A stretch of 60,877 nucleotides of DNA from Athalassotoga sp049965695 (GTDB lineage Bacteria > Thermotogota > Thermotogae > Mesoaciditogales > Mesoaciditogaceae), in assembly GCF_049965695.1 (NCBI RefSeq), contig NZ_JBMFWB010000012.1, forward strand, positions 1-60,877, given 5' to 3'. The translations under genes were made by a program, and so were the position numbers. Under the pieces are notes generated by a model that saw only the letters and a list, made by a program, of their open reading frames with translations, was not told the DNA's origin and did no database searches. Shown here piece after piece: positions 8,722-17,509 of this stretch (positions are counted from its first letter, which is position 1; every line of letters begins with the position of its first letter).

Positions 8722-11036
8722 AAACTCTTACTGAAGAGAAGTTGAACGTTGTCAACACCTCTGTTGAAAAGGTAGACGGTAAAGCGCTTGTCAGAGGCAA
8801 ACCCGTTTTCACAGATGATTTTGATATTCCAAACACTTTGACGGTGAAAATCCTCAGAAGTCCTTACGCCCACGCGATCATAAAGTCCATAGACACATCC
8901 GACGCGATGATAGAAGGCGTTGCGTGCATACTTACCTACAAAGACGTACCACACGTCATTTACACGCGCGCAGGTCAGGGATATCCGGAACCCTCTCCTT
9001 ACGATACTTTCGTGCTCGATAAAAAAGTTAGATATGTCGGTGACGGGGTTGCGATAATTGCGGCAGAAAATGAAAGCATCGCCGAAAGATCAATGAAACT
9101 CATAAAAGTTGAATACGAAGTTTTGCCTTCGATACTCGATTATGAGCATGCGATGGACAAAGATGCGCCGATAATACACGATGAATCAGAAATATCAGGC
9201 GCATACGATCCCAAACGCAACATCGCGGCGCATTACGAAATGGAAATAGGAAATGTCGAGGAAGAATTGAAAAAATGCGATTACGTTGTTGATGAAACGT
9301 ATTACACGCCGAATCAATCTCATGCCATGATGGAACCACATGGGGCCATCTCGTATTTCGATCCGAACGGAAGGTTGACCATAATAACGTCAACTCAGGT
9401 GCCATTCCATGCAAGAAGGATAATCAAACGTATCTTTGGCGTTAACTCACGTGTCATAAAACCTCGCATAGGCGGAGGCTTTGGGGGAAAACAAGCACTT
9501 CACGTTGAACCTTACGTTGTGGCCGTTACTTTAAAAACTGGAAGACCTGCAAAATGTATATATTCAAGAGAAGAAACGATGACGGCATCCAACACGCGTC
9601 ATGCGATGAGATTTAGGGCCAGAGCCGGTGCCATGAAAGACGGCACGCTCAGAGCACTTGAATTATGGGGACTTTCCAACACGGGTGCTTACGGAGAGCA
9701 CGCCCTTACGGTTTTCATGGTCGGAGGTTCAAAGACGCTTCCGCTTTACAACAAAGTTAAGGCCGTTAAATTTGGAGGAGATGTCGTTTACTCCAACACC
9801 GAACCAGCCGGAGCCTTCAGAGGATATGGAGCGCCGCAGGGTATGTTTCCGCTTGATTCTGCGCTTGATGAACTTGCACATAAAATTGGGATGGATCCCA
9901 TTGAATTTAAATTGAAAAATTCGATTCGCGAAGGAGAAACATCACCCATCTTCAGAATAATGGGAGAAGGGCGAGAAGGCGTGGATCAGATCATAAACAG
10001 TTGCAAAATTGAAGAATGTGCCATAAATGGATCGAAAGAATTCGGATGGTATGAAAAAAGGAAACAGCCAAGAATAGATCGGCAAAGGCAGATTGCCCAT
10101 GGTTATGGCGTTGCTTTTGCAATGCAGGGATCATCCATTCCAGCGATAGACATGGGCAGTGCGACGATAAAAATGAACGATGATGGCACCTTCAACTTGC
10201 TTGTCGGCGCAACGGATCTGGGAACGGGAAGTGATACGATTCTTGCCCAGATAGTTGCAGAAGTGCTTAACACAACGGTTGAAAAAATAATCGTTTATTC
10301 CTCAGATACCGATATGACCCCATTCGATAAAGGTGCTTACGCCTCTTCCACAACTTATGTTTCCGGAAATGCGGCCAAAAAAGCGGCCGAAAAGATGAAA
10401 AAGGAAATTCTTAATGCCGCATCTGAGATCATGAATAAACCAATTCACACTTTAGAACTCGATAAAGATGGTGTCATTTCCGAAGATGGGAAAATTTTGA
10501 GTTTTAGCGATCTCCAAACAAAACTCTTTTACACATTTAACCAGCGTCAACTTGAGGTTACAGAATCTTTCGTAAGTGAGGTCGCCCCACCGCCATATCT
10601 CGTTTCATTCGCGGAAGTGGAGATCGATCTAAACAGCGGAAAAGTAAAAGTTATTGATTTTTTGAATTACATCGATTGCGGTGTCCCGATAAATCCTGTG
10701 CTTGCAAGAGGACAGGTAGAAGGTGCGTCTGCACAGGGAATAGGGATGGCACTCTTTGAAGATCATGTAATGGATAAAAATGGAAGGATCATAACAAATG
10801 ATTTTTTCACTTACAAAATACCCGCAAGAGGAGATATAGGTAGAATACAGGTTAGATTTGTGAAAAGTTATGAACCGACTGGGCCATTTGGGGCAAAGAG
10901 TGTTTCCGAAATCGGCCTTGATACTCCAGGACCGGCCATAGCAAATGCGATTTTCGATGCCATTGGAATTAGAATAAGAAGATTACCCATAAGTTCTGAA
11001 GATCTCTTCTTTGAGATCAGAAAGAAAGGTTTATGA
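8718..11036 (+). CDS. Molybdopterin-binding subunit of a molybdenum hydroxylase
   Basis: Large catalytic subunit (772 aa) of the xanthine dehydrogenase / aldehyde oxidase family. Diagnostic segments are the GGGFGGK loop after RIGG, AFRGYGAPQGMF, and a C-terminal GAKSVSEIGLDTPGPA in which the Glu after SVS would be the catalytic base. The AFRGYG segment is of the xanthine dehydrogenase kind; the VAYRCSFR-type loop of carbon monoxide dehydrogenase is absent. It starts with GTG 8718. The substrate is not deducible (purine, aldehyde or N-heterocycle). No molybdenum cofactor biosynthesis genes lie in the window. Confidence 0.92.
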   Translation: MKTLTEEKLNVVNTSVEKVDGKALVRGKPVFTDDFDIPNTLTVKILRSPYAHAIIKSIDTSDAMIEGVACILTYKDVPHVIYTRAGQGYPEPSPYDTFVLDKKVRYVGDGVAIIAAENESIAERSMKLIKVEYEVLPSILDYEHAMDKDAPIIHDESEISGAYDPKRNIAAHYEMEIGNVEEELKKCDYVVDETYYTPNQSHAMMEPHGAISYFDPNGRLTIITSTQVPFHARRIIKRIFGVNSRVIKPRIGGGFGGKQALHVEPYVVAVTLKTGRPAKCIYSREETMTASNTRHAMRFRARAGAMKDGTLRALELWGLSNTGAYGEHALTVFMVGGSKTLPLYNKVKAVKFGGDVVYSNTEPAGAFRGYGAPQGMFPLDSALDELAHKIGMDPIEFKLKNSIREGETSPIFRIMGEGREGVDQIINSCKIEECAINGSKEFGWYEKRKQPRIDRQRQIAHGYGVAFAMQGSSIPAIDMGSATIKMNDDGTFNLLVGATDLGTGSDTILAQIVAEVLNTTVEKIIVYSSDTDMTPFDKGAYASSTTYVSGNAAKKAAEKMKKEILNAASEIMNKPIHTLELDKDGVISEDGKILSFSDLQTKLFYTFNQRQLEVTESFVSEVAPPPYLVSFAEVEIDLNSGKVKVIDFLNYIDCGVPINPVLARGQVEGASAQGIGMALFEDHVMDKNGRIITNDFFTYKIPARGDIGRIQVRFVKSYEPTGPFGAKSVSEIGLDTPGPAIANAIFDAIGIRIRRLPISSEDLFFEIRKKGL

Positions 11037-11061
11037 ATGATCCTTTGATTTTGGATTACTT

Positions 11062-11110
11062 TATCGCCACCTTTGTCGTAGAGGTGGCGATAGTTTTGGT
11101 GCTTTTTATT
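11062..11110 (+). terminator. Hairpin after the molybdenum hydroxylase operon
   Basis: An 11-base perfect stem, TATCGCCACCT at 11062-11072 with AGGTGGCGATA at 11082-11092, encloses a 9-base loop. It is followed by a T-rich but interrupted tail (GTTTTGGTGCTTTTTATTTTT). It probably terminates the three-gene operon 26 bases after its stop. Confidence 0.7.
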
Positions 11111-11136
11111 TTTGGAGTCTTCCCGCCACAAGGACG

Positions 11137-12522
11137 ATGAAAAAATATCCCTTTTTTCTCTTCTTTGTATCGGCGATTTTTGGATCATTTCTTTCAAAGA
11201 CAAATATCTGGTGGATAGGCCCTGTTTTATCGTTAGGCGCAGCCGTACTCATCTTTGCCAAGCGGGATATTTTGATCTCACTTTCAATTTTTTTCATGGG
11301 CCTTTCTTTCATGCTTTCTCCGGTGACCATACCTGACGGAATCCACTTCATAACCGGAAGAATAAATCAGGTTAGCGGTAATGCTGTAAGTTTGTCGGAT
11401 ATCAAAATTCATATTTCTCATGGGTGGATAAGGGGAGGATCGGCATACGTTTTACTTTCAAAAACCAATTATTCTCAGAAAAATCCCGAGATATCGGATC
11501 TTTTCATGGCAAGAATCGAAAAAACAGATGGTAAAATCTCTGCCATCGATTCTTTTTGGACAGCATGGCCGGGTTCCTTTTTGGATGAAACGATGGCCTG
11601 GGGTGCAAAAGTTTCAAATTTCATCTACGATCATTTTAAACGCTACGTGATAGCCGGTGCCGACACGCTCGCTTCGGTTTTTCTCGGAAGAAGAGACATC
11701 CCCTACGATCTTAAAATGATGTACAACGAAAGTGGTTATGCACAGATATTCGCAGTATCTGGCGCCAACGTGTGGATAATAGCCACCATAACGCTTATTT
11801 TCATTTCGGAACTCGTTCCCATGAATTACGTTAAATATCCGATTGTTTTAGCGATCATCGTCTTTTACGGCATCATAACAGGCTTTTCTATACCCACTTT
11901 TCGCGCGGTTTTCACTTTTGGAATTTACACAATTTTCAAACTCTTGGACAGAAAACAAAGTTTGCTCAACATTTTAGGTTTTGTAGGCCTTTTTGAGGTA
12001 CTCATCGATGGTTCGGTGATCTTCGATCCATCTTTTCAACTTTCTTATTCGGCGGTAATTGGAATGATAGCGCTTATACCCATACTTCCTGAATTCAAAC
12101 CCAGATACGTTTCTCAGGCATTGAACGCGACAATAGCGGCAAATATAGGGATAATGCCGTTTTTGATTCTTGATTTCGGAAAGATATACGTTGCATCTCT
12201 TCCGTTCAACGCACTTGTCGTGCCGGTGCTTATGACCATACTCATGGAAGGTGGTTTGATCTTTTCTCTTTGTGCTATTTTAGAGATATCTTTTCTCGAA
12301 GTGATCGTGGGAAGTGGAATTTCACCTTTCGTTAAAGCCTTAGACTGGCTTGCTTATTTTACGATCAGACTGCCACTTTCAACGGTAGAGATACCGTCAA
12401 AAATGACAGTCTTTTGGATCACTTTTTCGATGCTTTCAACTTTAATTTTGTTTGCTTTGCTGCATCAGCAAGGCAATCCTGACAAATACCGTAAATCTTC
12501 AATTGATGATCTTTTACCTTGA
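11137..12522 (+). CDS. ComEC/Rec2-type competence membrane protein, core only
   Basis: Polytopic membrane protein (461 aa) of the ComEC/Rec2 family, which forms the inner-membrane channel for DNA uptake. The family core is seen in SGYAQIFAVSGANVWIIA (compare HLLAISGLHV in other members), GFSIPTFRAVFTFGIY, and DPSFQLSYSAVIGMIAL. The protein is short: full ComEC is 700 or more residues with a metallo-beta-lactamase domain after the membrane core, and nothing of that kind follows here. The start at ATG 11137 has AAGGA only 2 bases upstream, so the exact start is uncertain. Its 3' end overlaps fur on the other strand by 104 bases. Confidence 0.85.
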   Translation: MKKYPFFLFFVSAIFGSFLSKTNIWWIGPVLSLGAAVLIFAKRDILISLSIFFMGLSFMLSPVTIPDGIHFITGRINQVSGNAVSLSDIKIHISHGWIRGGSAYVLLSKTNYSQKNPEISDLFMARIEKTDGKISAIDSFWTAWPGSFLDETMAWGAKVSNFIYDHFKRYVIAGADTLASVFLGRRDIPYDLKMMYNESGYAQIFAVSGANVWIIATITLIFISELVPMNYVKYPIVLAIIVFYGIITGFSIPTFRAVFTFGIYTIFKLLDRKQSLLNILGFVGLFEVLIDGSVIFDPSFQLSYSAVIGMIALIPILPEFKPRYVSQALNATIAANIGIMPFLILDFGKIYVASLPFNALVVPVLMTILMEGGLIFSLCAILEISFLEVIVGSGISPFVKALDWLAYFTIRLPLSTVEIPSKMTVFWITFSMLSTLILFALLHQQGNPDKYRKSSIDDLLP

Positions 12523-12898
12523 AACCGGTTCTTTCTTCTATTATTTTTTCAAGATCATCGAGCAGATCTTCGTCTAATTCGTAAACTTTTCCGCAAATCG
12601 TGCATATAAGATGGTGATGTTGATGGCCGGACGCTTCTTTCAATTCGTACCTTTCAAAGCCATCATCAAGATCTATCTTTGACAAAAGTTTCATTTCAAC
12701 CAACATTTGAATTGTCCTGTAAATTGTAGCCTTACTTATATTTGAATGCGAATTCTTTCGAGAAACAAGCCTGTAAATTTCATCCGGCGTGAAATGCTCG
12801 CCTTTGTGTTCAACAAAAAAAGAAAAGATACTTTCTCTTTGAGAGGTTATTCTTAAATTTTTCTTTTTAAGTTCACCTCTCAACCTTTCGTTTGTCAA
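12419..12898 (-). CDS. Fur family transcriptional regulator
   Basis: Metal-responsive repressor (159 aa) with an N-terminal winged helix (LRITSQRESIFSFF, SNISKATIYRTIQMLVEMKLL) and a C-terminal dimerisation / metal domain with HQHHHLICTICGKV and a second CxxC in GICQDC, the structural zinc site. The HHH cluster is typical of Fur. Start TTG 12898 has AGAGGTGA about 7 bases upstream, overlapping the end of the aminotransferase gene, so the two are co-transcribed. The last 104 bases overlap the 3' end of the comEC-like gene convergently. A second Fur-family gene at 49829 resembles PerR; this one is the better Fur or Zur candidate. Confidence 0.93.
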   Translation of the reverse strand: MTNERLRGELKKKNLRITSQRESIFSFFVEHKGEHFTPDEIYRLVSRKNSHSNISKATIYRTIQMLVEMKLLSKIDLDDGFERYELKEASGHQHHHLICTICGKVYELDEDLLDDLEKIIEERTGFKVKDHQLKIYGICQDCLADAAKQTKLKLKASKK

Positions 12899-12904
12899 CC
12901 TTAT

Positions 12905-14119
12905 TCACCTCTCAGCAAAAATTTTTCTTTGCGTATAACTTTCAAGTCCTTTTGCCAAAATCGAACATGCTTCCCTGAGATCTTCGGAATTGAGAACATA
13001 CGCTATTCTTATTTCATCTTTTCCCATATTTGGCGTTATGTAAAACCCTCCAAGTGGTGCCACCATGGTTGTTTTGTTTTGATAAGTGAAATTTTGAAGC
13101 ATCCATTTTACAAATTCTTCGGCATCTTCGACAGGTAATTTAGCTGCCAGATAAAAAGCGCCTTGAGGTTTATTCACAACAATTCCCGGAATATCTTTAA
13201 GCGCTTCATAAACTACGTCTCGCCTTTTTTCATATTCCCTTGTCATGTCCTCGAAATACGAATCAGGCAAATCGAAAAGCCCTATTGCTCCGTACTGGGA
13301 AAGGTGGTTAGCCGCAAGCCTGGCCATTGCCATCTTCATCACGGCATCCATTATTTGCTTGTTCTTTGACGCTATGGCACCGATTCTCGCACCACATATG
13401 TTGAATCTTTTCGAAAGGCTATCGGCGATTATGACCCTTTCGTGATTGCCGAAATCCATCATCGAATACGCTTTCAAGCCGTCAAAGGTTATCTCTCTGT
13501 AAACTTCATCTGAAATTACGTAAAGATCATTCCTTACGGCAAAATCCATTATTGACTGAAGTTCATCTTTTGTGTAAACCACACCATTTGGATTGCCGGG
13601 ATTTGGAAAAAGCATTGCCCTTGTTTTTGGCGTGAGTACCTTTTCAAACTCCTCGATGGCAGGCATCCTGTAACCGTTTTCTGCCCTTGACGTGACCGGT
13701 ACGACGTTAACGCCAAGAAATTTCGCAAAAGCCGCGTAATTTGCGTAAAAAGGCTCTATAACGATGATGTCATCGCCGGGATCGGCCACCGCTGCTATCG
13801 CAAAACTTACAGCCTCACTGCCACCTTCTGTCACGATTATCTCTTTTGTTTCAAATGGGATTGACCATTTTTTGTAATATTGAGAAAACTTTTCTCTCAA
13901 TTCGATAAGCCCTGCCGAATTGGTGTAATCATCTATGCCTGAGAACGTTTTTATTCTGTCGAAGTAAATTTTAGGCGTTCTCAAATCAGGCTGACCTATG
14001 TTCAGATGATAAACCTTCACGCCTCGCTTTTCGGTTTCGTCAGCATAAGGTACGAGTTTTCTTATAGGTGAAGCCGGCAGTTCACTTGCTCTTCTTGATA
14101 AACCGTTATATCTTTCCAT
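12905..14119 (-). CDS. Pyridoxal phosphate-dependent aminotransferase, class I/II
   Basis: Fold-type I aminotransferase (404 aa), probably aspartate or aromatic amino acid transaminase. Visible are VYHLNIGQPDLRTP near the N-terminus, PNPGNPNGVVYTKDEL, VISDEVYREITF, and the PLP lysine region IIADSLSKRFNICGARIGA. GGAGGTGA sits 7 bases before ATG 14119. It is followed 6 bases later by fur. The amino donor cannot be fixed from sequence. Confidence 0.93.
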   Translation of the reverse strand: MERYNGLSRRASELPASPIRKLVPYADETEKRGVKVYHLNIGQPDLRTPKIYFDRIKTFSGIDDYTNSAGLIELREKFSQYYKKWSIPFETKEIIVTEGGSEAVSFAIAAVADPGDDIIVIEPFYANYAAFAKFLGVNVVPVTSRAENGYRMPAIEEFEKVLTPKTRAMLFPNPGNPNGVVYTKDELQSIMDFAVRNDLYVISDEVYREITFDGLKAYSMMDFGNHERVIIADSLSKRFNICGARIGAIASKNKQIMDAVMKMAMARLAANHLSQYGAIGLFDLPDSYFEDMTREYEKRRDVVYEALKDIPGIVVNKPQGAFYLAAKLPVEDAEEFVKWMLQNFTYQNKTTMVAPLGGFYITPNMGKDEIRIAYVLNSEDLREACSILAKGLESYTQRKIFAER

Positions 14120-14139
14120 CTGAGTGTCACCTCCGTAAT

Positions 14140-14781
14140 TTATGAACCAGCACCAACCATTATCTCCATTTGTACTTTTTTCAACACTATTTTGTTGTTA
14201 GATGTGTCCATAACAAGTTCGTCTGCGTAAGCCTTCTCTTTTGTTGAACTGTTGTATAGATAAACGTTACCCGTTATGTCTAAGTAATTTTTGGCGGAAT
14301 CGTAAGAAAATTGCTTTCCTTGAATGTAAATATCTTTTTTAGTTATGACCGTTGGGCTACCTTGGCCTGTGTAAAAGTTTGTCTTTGTGTTAAATTGAAG
14401 GGTAGACGATTGAATGGATATTTGACCGCCACTTGCGTTTATCGTCATCGAAGCCATGCCGGAAAGCGTTCCCACATTTGTGTTAAGGTTGTAAATCATA
14501 GATCTTGCTGTGGCTGTGGCATTTCCTGTGTATATAAAAACACGACCGGTCGCCTGAGCCGTCGTCCAATTCACATTGCCACTTAAATCTTTCTGGCCCA
14601 TGATCGTTATCGAGGTTGCGATTATGGTTGTGTTACCGATCATCACTTTACCATTCGTGATGGTCGTTTGCGTGCTGCCTATGCCGTAATTAACCTCTCC
14701 CGCTATTATATGGAGCGTATCTGTAAGTGCCACCACAGATAAAGCCAAGATTAGAACCCAAAAGATGAATAATTTTCTCAT
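14140..14781 (-). CDS. Exported LptA/OstA-like protein
   Basis: A 213-residue exported protein with a signal peptide (RKLFIFWVLILALSVVAL) followed by repeats of short beta strands, for example ITNGKVMIGNTTIIATSITI and KDIYIQGKQFSYDSA, the pattern of the LptA/OstA jelly-roll that carries lipopolysaccharide or other envelope lipids across the periplasm. An in-frame start exists 30 bases upstream, but AGGAGG is ideally placed for ATG 14781. It lies between an aminotransferase gene (20 bases downstream on the same strand) and a divergent operon. Family assignment rests on pattern, not on a clear motif. Confidence 0.7.
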   Translation of the reverse strand: MRKLFIFWVLILALSVVALTDTLHIIAGEVNYGIGSTQTTITNGKVMIGNTTIIATSITIMGQKDLSGNVNWTTAQATGRVFIYTGNATATARSMIYNLNTNVGTLSGMASMTINASGGQISIQSSTLQFNTKTNFYTGQGSPTVITKKDIYIQGKQFSYDSAKNYLDITGNVYLYNSSTKEKAYADELVMDTSNNKIVLKKVQMEIMVGAGS

Positions 14782-14793
14782 GGTTACCTCCTG

Positions 14794-14807
14794 AAGATAT
14801 TCTACCA
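14794..14807 (-). promoter_or_regulatory. Predicted extended -10 promoter of the LptA-like gene
   Basis: On the minus strand the bases read TGGTAGAATATCTT: TG-G-TAGAAT followed by ATCTT, 12 bases before the ribosome binding site. No convincing -35 is present. The same 14-base block occurs at the SRP RNA and yebC promoters. Confidence 0.5.
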
Positions 14808-14858
14808 CCAATTAGGTGAATATTTTCTATACAATTCACATTTGTTTTTTGTTAATTC

Positions 14859-14887
14859 TTGACAAATAAAAAATTTTGATTTATAAT
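14859..14887 (+). promoter_or_regulatory. Perfect-consensus sigma-70 promoter
   Basis: TTGACA at 14859-14864, a 17-base AT-rich spacer, and TATAAT at 14882-14887. Both hexamers are exact consensus. It drives the DUF2089/DUF4097/MFS operon and is the strongest-looking promoter in the window. Confidence 0.88.
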
Positions 14888-14940
14888 TCAATAAAATTGA
14901 TTTTTAGTTTAAAATTATTAAGGAGGTGATCAAAATATCT

Positions 14941-15315
14941 TTGGTGACGAAGTGTCCAAATTGTGGACACAGGATGGATGTTGTGTCTTTAAGATGCCCT
15001 GTTTGCGGGACAGGAGTAACAGGACAGTTCGTGTTAGATGAGTTTTTCAATCTTTCGGAAGATCAGATGAAATTCGTCAAAGTGTTTCTGAAGCACAAAG
15101 GGAATTTAAGTGAGGTTCAAAAAGAATTTGACATATCTTATCCTACCGCGCGAAACAGGCTCAATGAAATTGTGTCAACGCTTGGTTATGATGTTGAAGA
15201 TGAAAGGGAAAACGAAAAAGACATTCTTGAAAAATTGAAAAACGGCGAGATCGACGTTTCATCCGCGATTTCAATGTTGAAAGGAGAAAAAGATGAAGGA
15301 AACCAAAAAATTTGA
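14941..15315 (+). CDS. DUF2089 family zinc-ribbon / HTH protein
   Basis: About 124 residues. An N-terminal zinc ribbon (CPNCGHRMDVVSLRCPVCG, four cysteines) is followed by QFVLDEFFNLSEDQMKFVKVF and a helix-turn-helix-like segment (KHKGNLSEVQKEFDISYPTARNRLNEI), the layout of DUF2089, a predicted DNA-binding regulator. There is no in-frame ATG. AGGAGGT lies at 14921-14927, and the candidates are TTG 14941 (13-base gap) and GTG 14944; GTG 14926 falls within the ribosome binding site itself. The C-terminal helix (EKLKNGEIDVSSAISMLKG) resembles SHOCT-like segments of the later operon genes. Probably the operon's own regulator; this is inference. Confidence 0.85.
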   Translation: MVTKCPNCGHRMDVVSLRCPVCGTGVTGQFVLDEFFNLSEDQMKFVKVFLKHKGNLSEVQKEFDISYPTARNRLNEIVSTLGYDVEDERENEKDILEKLKNGEIDVSSAISMLKGEKDEGNQKI

Positions 15316-16276
15316 CTGGGATATACCGAACGTCAAAAGACTTTTTGTACATTCTATCTCATCGGATACAGTCGTGGTTCGCAACTCAGAAAGCAAAATA
15401 TCTTTGGAGATCGAACTTTCCGGATTTAAAAAAGACGTTGAAGAGTATGAACCGAAGGTCAAGATCGACACAGATCGGTTTGAAATAGATCTATCGCCGC
15501 ACACGTCTTTTTTTCCGGACGGATTTTTCGCTTTCGGCTTCATTAAATTCGGAGGATTGGAAATTCAAAGAATTTCTCTGAAAATTCCCGACGGACTTTC
15601 TTTGGGAATGGAAACAACCTCCGGAGATACCCTGATCGATGGACTTTCCTTCGATGAATTGAGGATCTCATCTGTCTCGGGAGATTTCGATCTTAATTCA
15701 AAGATGAAGCATCTTTTTTTGAAGACTGTTTCAGGCAATACGAATATCAAAGGATCTTCATCGAAGATCGAAAAAATGGAGTTGCAATCGGTATCCGGAG
15801 ATCTTAAGTTCTCAAAATTGGTTTTTGGTCGCGGAATCATCAAAACCACGTCCGGTGATATAAATCTCACAAATGTGGATCCTGATTTTGAAACTTTGGA
15901 CGTTAAAACGGTATCGGGAGACTTTTCCGTTTCTTTCACATCAAGGCCGAATGTGCACGTGGAAACCGACACGGTAAGCGGAGACGTAAAATCAGATGTT
16001 AACATAAAAGGCATGATAAGAAAAGCATTTGACATCGGAAAACCTTCGTCGATGCTGAAGTTCAAGAGCATCTCCGGAGATGCGAATTTTGAATTCGGAT
16101 CTTTTGAAACTCAAGATCAAAATTTGAAAAACGAATCTGAAAATGAAGATGAAAGGCTGAAAATTTTTGAAGAGATTTTAAAATCAAAAAGGGCAACAAA
16201 AGATGAGATAAAAACGTTGATGAAAACCATCGGATATGATGACGAAAAGATAGAAAAATTTTTATCGGGTAAGTAA
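15293..16276 (+). CDS. DUF4097 beta-repeat protein
   Basis: A 327-residue protein with repeated beta strands of the form xxVSGDxxL (ISSVSGDFDLNS, LQSVSGDLKFS, VKTVSGDFSVS, TVSGDVKSD, SISGDANFEF), which defines the DUF4097 putative adhesin / beta-helix family. The last about 45 residues form a helical SHOCT-like tail (EEILKSKRATKDEIKTLMK). No signal peptide or membrane helix is seen, so it is likely cytosolic. AAAGGAG precedes ATG 15293, overlapping the DUF2089 gene by 23 bases. Such genes often sit beside membrane-stress or antibiotic-response regulators in Gram-positive bacteria. The molecular role is unknown. Confidence 0.85.
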   Translation: MKETKKFDWDIPNVKRLFVHSISSDTVVVRNSESKISLEIELSGFKKDVEEYEPKVKIDTDRFEIDLSPHTSFFPDGFFAFGFIKFGGLEIQRISLKIPDGLSLGMETTSGDTLIDGLSFDELRISSVSGDFDLNSKMKHLFLKTVSGNTNIKGSSSKIEKMELQSVSGDLKFSKLVFGRGIIKTTSGDINLTNVDPDFETLDVKTVSGDFSVSFTSRPNVHVETDTVSGDVKSDVNIKGMIRKAFDIGKPSSMLKFKSISGDANFEFGSFETQDQNLKNESENEDERLKIFEEILKSKRATKDEIKTLMKTIGYDDEKIEKFLSGK

Positions 16277-16278
16277 TC

Positions 16279-17508
16279 ATGGATCAAAAAGAAACCGTTA
16301 TAGATCAAAAAATGAGACTTTTCAACAAAAACTTTGTCCTTTTGTGGGCAGGTCAGGTAGTTTCATCGATCGGAAATTCAATTCAGTACATTGCGGTCAT
16401 GTGGTGGATAATGAACCATTTTTCAAGTTCGCAGTCCGGCATCGTTATGGGTTTGATGTTCACATTCAGCGTGATTCCGATGGCAGTCATAGGTCCCTTC
16501 GCTGGAGTTCTTAACGATAGAATAAGCAGAAAATCGATCGTCGTACTTTCTGATTTTTTAAGAGGACTTTTGATTTTGTGGATGGCATATCTTGCATACA
16601 CGAATACTTTGACTGCCATTTTGATATATCTCATCTCCGCATTGATGGGCATAGGCGGCGCTTTTTTCAATCCCGCCATTCAATCGACGATACCAAACAT
16701 CGTACCGGACAAAAATTTGACTCGTGCAAACAGCCTTTACCAGACGGGAATGCAATTTACCCAGATAATAGGTCCTGCCATAGGAGGAGTTTTGGTGGGA
16801 TTTTTCGGACCGTTTTTCGTCTTCATGTTAAATGGCTTTTCCTTTATAATTTCGGCCGGAACTGAGATCTTTATAAATTTCAAACAGTCAATTTCAAAGA
16901 ATAAAGACAGTTCTTTCTTTGCAGACTTCAAAGAGGGATTCAAATTTCTTTACAATCAAAAATTGCTTTTCTGGTCGATGATCATCGTTTCGGTTTTGAA
17001 CTTTGCCTTTTCTCCGCTCGATATACTCATAGCAAAGCAGATAAAGGAGATATATCATCTTGGTGCGCTTGAACTCGGCTATACGGTCAGCGCCTTTGCA
17101 ATCGGAATGATGATAGGTTCCATTTTGCTTTCGATAATTCCCGAGATAAAGGTAAAACATAATTTCATAATAATAAGCGCTATAACGATGGGAATATTGT
17201 ACGTGTTTTTCGGATTCGCACCAAATTTACTTACTTTTTTGGTGATTGCTTTCCTGATGGGTCTTGCACTTGCTTTTGTCAACGTGCTCTTTCAGGTTAT
17301 AATACAGAGGTTAGTACCAGATGAAAAAAGAGGAAGAGTCTTCAGCGTCATGCTGACATTCGAGACGATGTTTCAACCTATTTCTCTTTCGGTCATCGGT
17401 TTCCTGTCTTCGACACTTTCAAATGTTATAATCTTCACAATTCTCGGAACGCTTGTTACCGTTTTCTCGTCTCTTTTCTATCTCGTACCGGGTGTAAAGG
17501 AGGTTTAA
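16279..17508 (+). CDS. MFS transporter, DHA3-like
   Basis: Twelve-helix major facilitator superfamily efflux protein (409 aa). The N-terminus LFNKNFVLLWAGQVVSSIGNSI, the loop AGVLNDRISRKSIVVLSDFLRG (motif A-like) and the downstream PNIVPDKNLTRANSLYQ are typical of the DHA3 (macrolide-efflux / enterobactin-exporter type) subgroup. It starts 2 bases after the DUF4097 stop and ends 1 base before the next gene, so it is translationally coupled. The likely role is drug or metabolite export in an envelope-stress operon; the substrate is unknown. Confidence 0.92.
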   Translation: MDQKETVIDQKMRLFNKNFVLLWAGQVVSSIGNSIQYIAVMWWIMNHFSSSQSGIVMGLMFTFSVIPMAVIGPFAGVLNDRISRKSIVVLSDFLRGLLILWMAYLAYTNTLTAILIYLISALMGIGGAFFNPAIQSTIPNIVPDKNLTRANSLYQTGMQFTQIIGPAIGGVLVGFFGPFFVFMLNGFSFIISAGTEIFINFKQSISKNKDSSFFADFKEGFKFLYNQKLLFWSMIIVSVLNFAFSPLDILIAKQIKEIYHLGALELGYTVSAFAIGMMIGSILLSIIPEIKVKHNFIIISAITMGILYVFFGFAPNLLTFLVIAFLMGLALAFVNVLFQVIIQRLVPDEKRGRVFSVMLTFETMFQPISLSVIGFLSSTLSNVIIFTILGTLVTVFSSLFYLVPGVKEV

Positions 17509-17509
17509 A

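Noticed and set aside
8718..11036. Carbon monoxide dehydrogenase (CoxL)
   Set aside because: The diagnostic active-site loop VAYRCSFR is missing; AFRGYG places it with xanthine dehydrogenase / aldehyde oxidase proteins.
15565..16071. A 168-codon frame antisense to the DUF4097 gene
   Set aside because: It mirrors the repeated VSGD codons of the real gene, is Ser/Phe-rich, and has no ribosome binding site.
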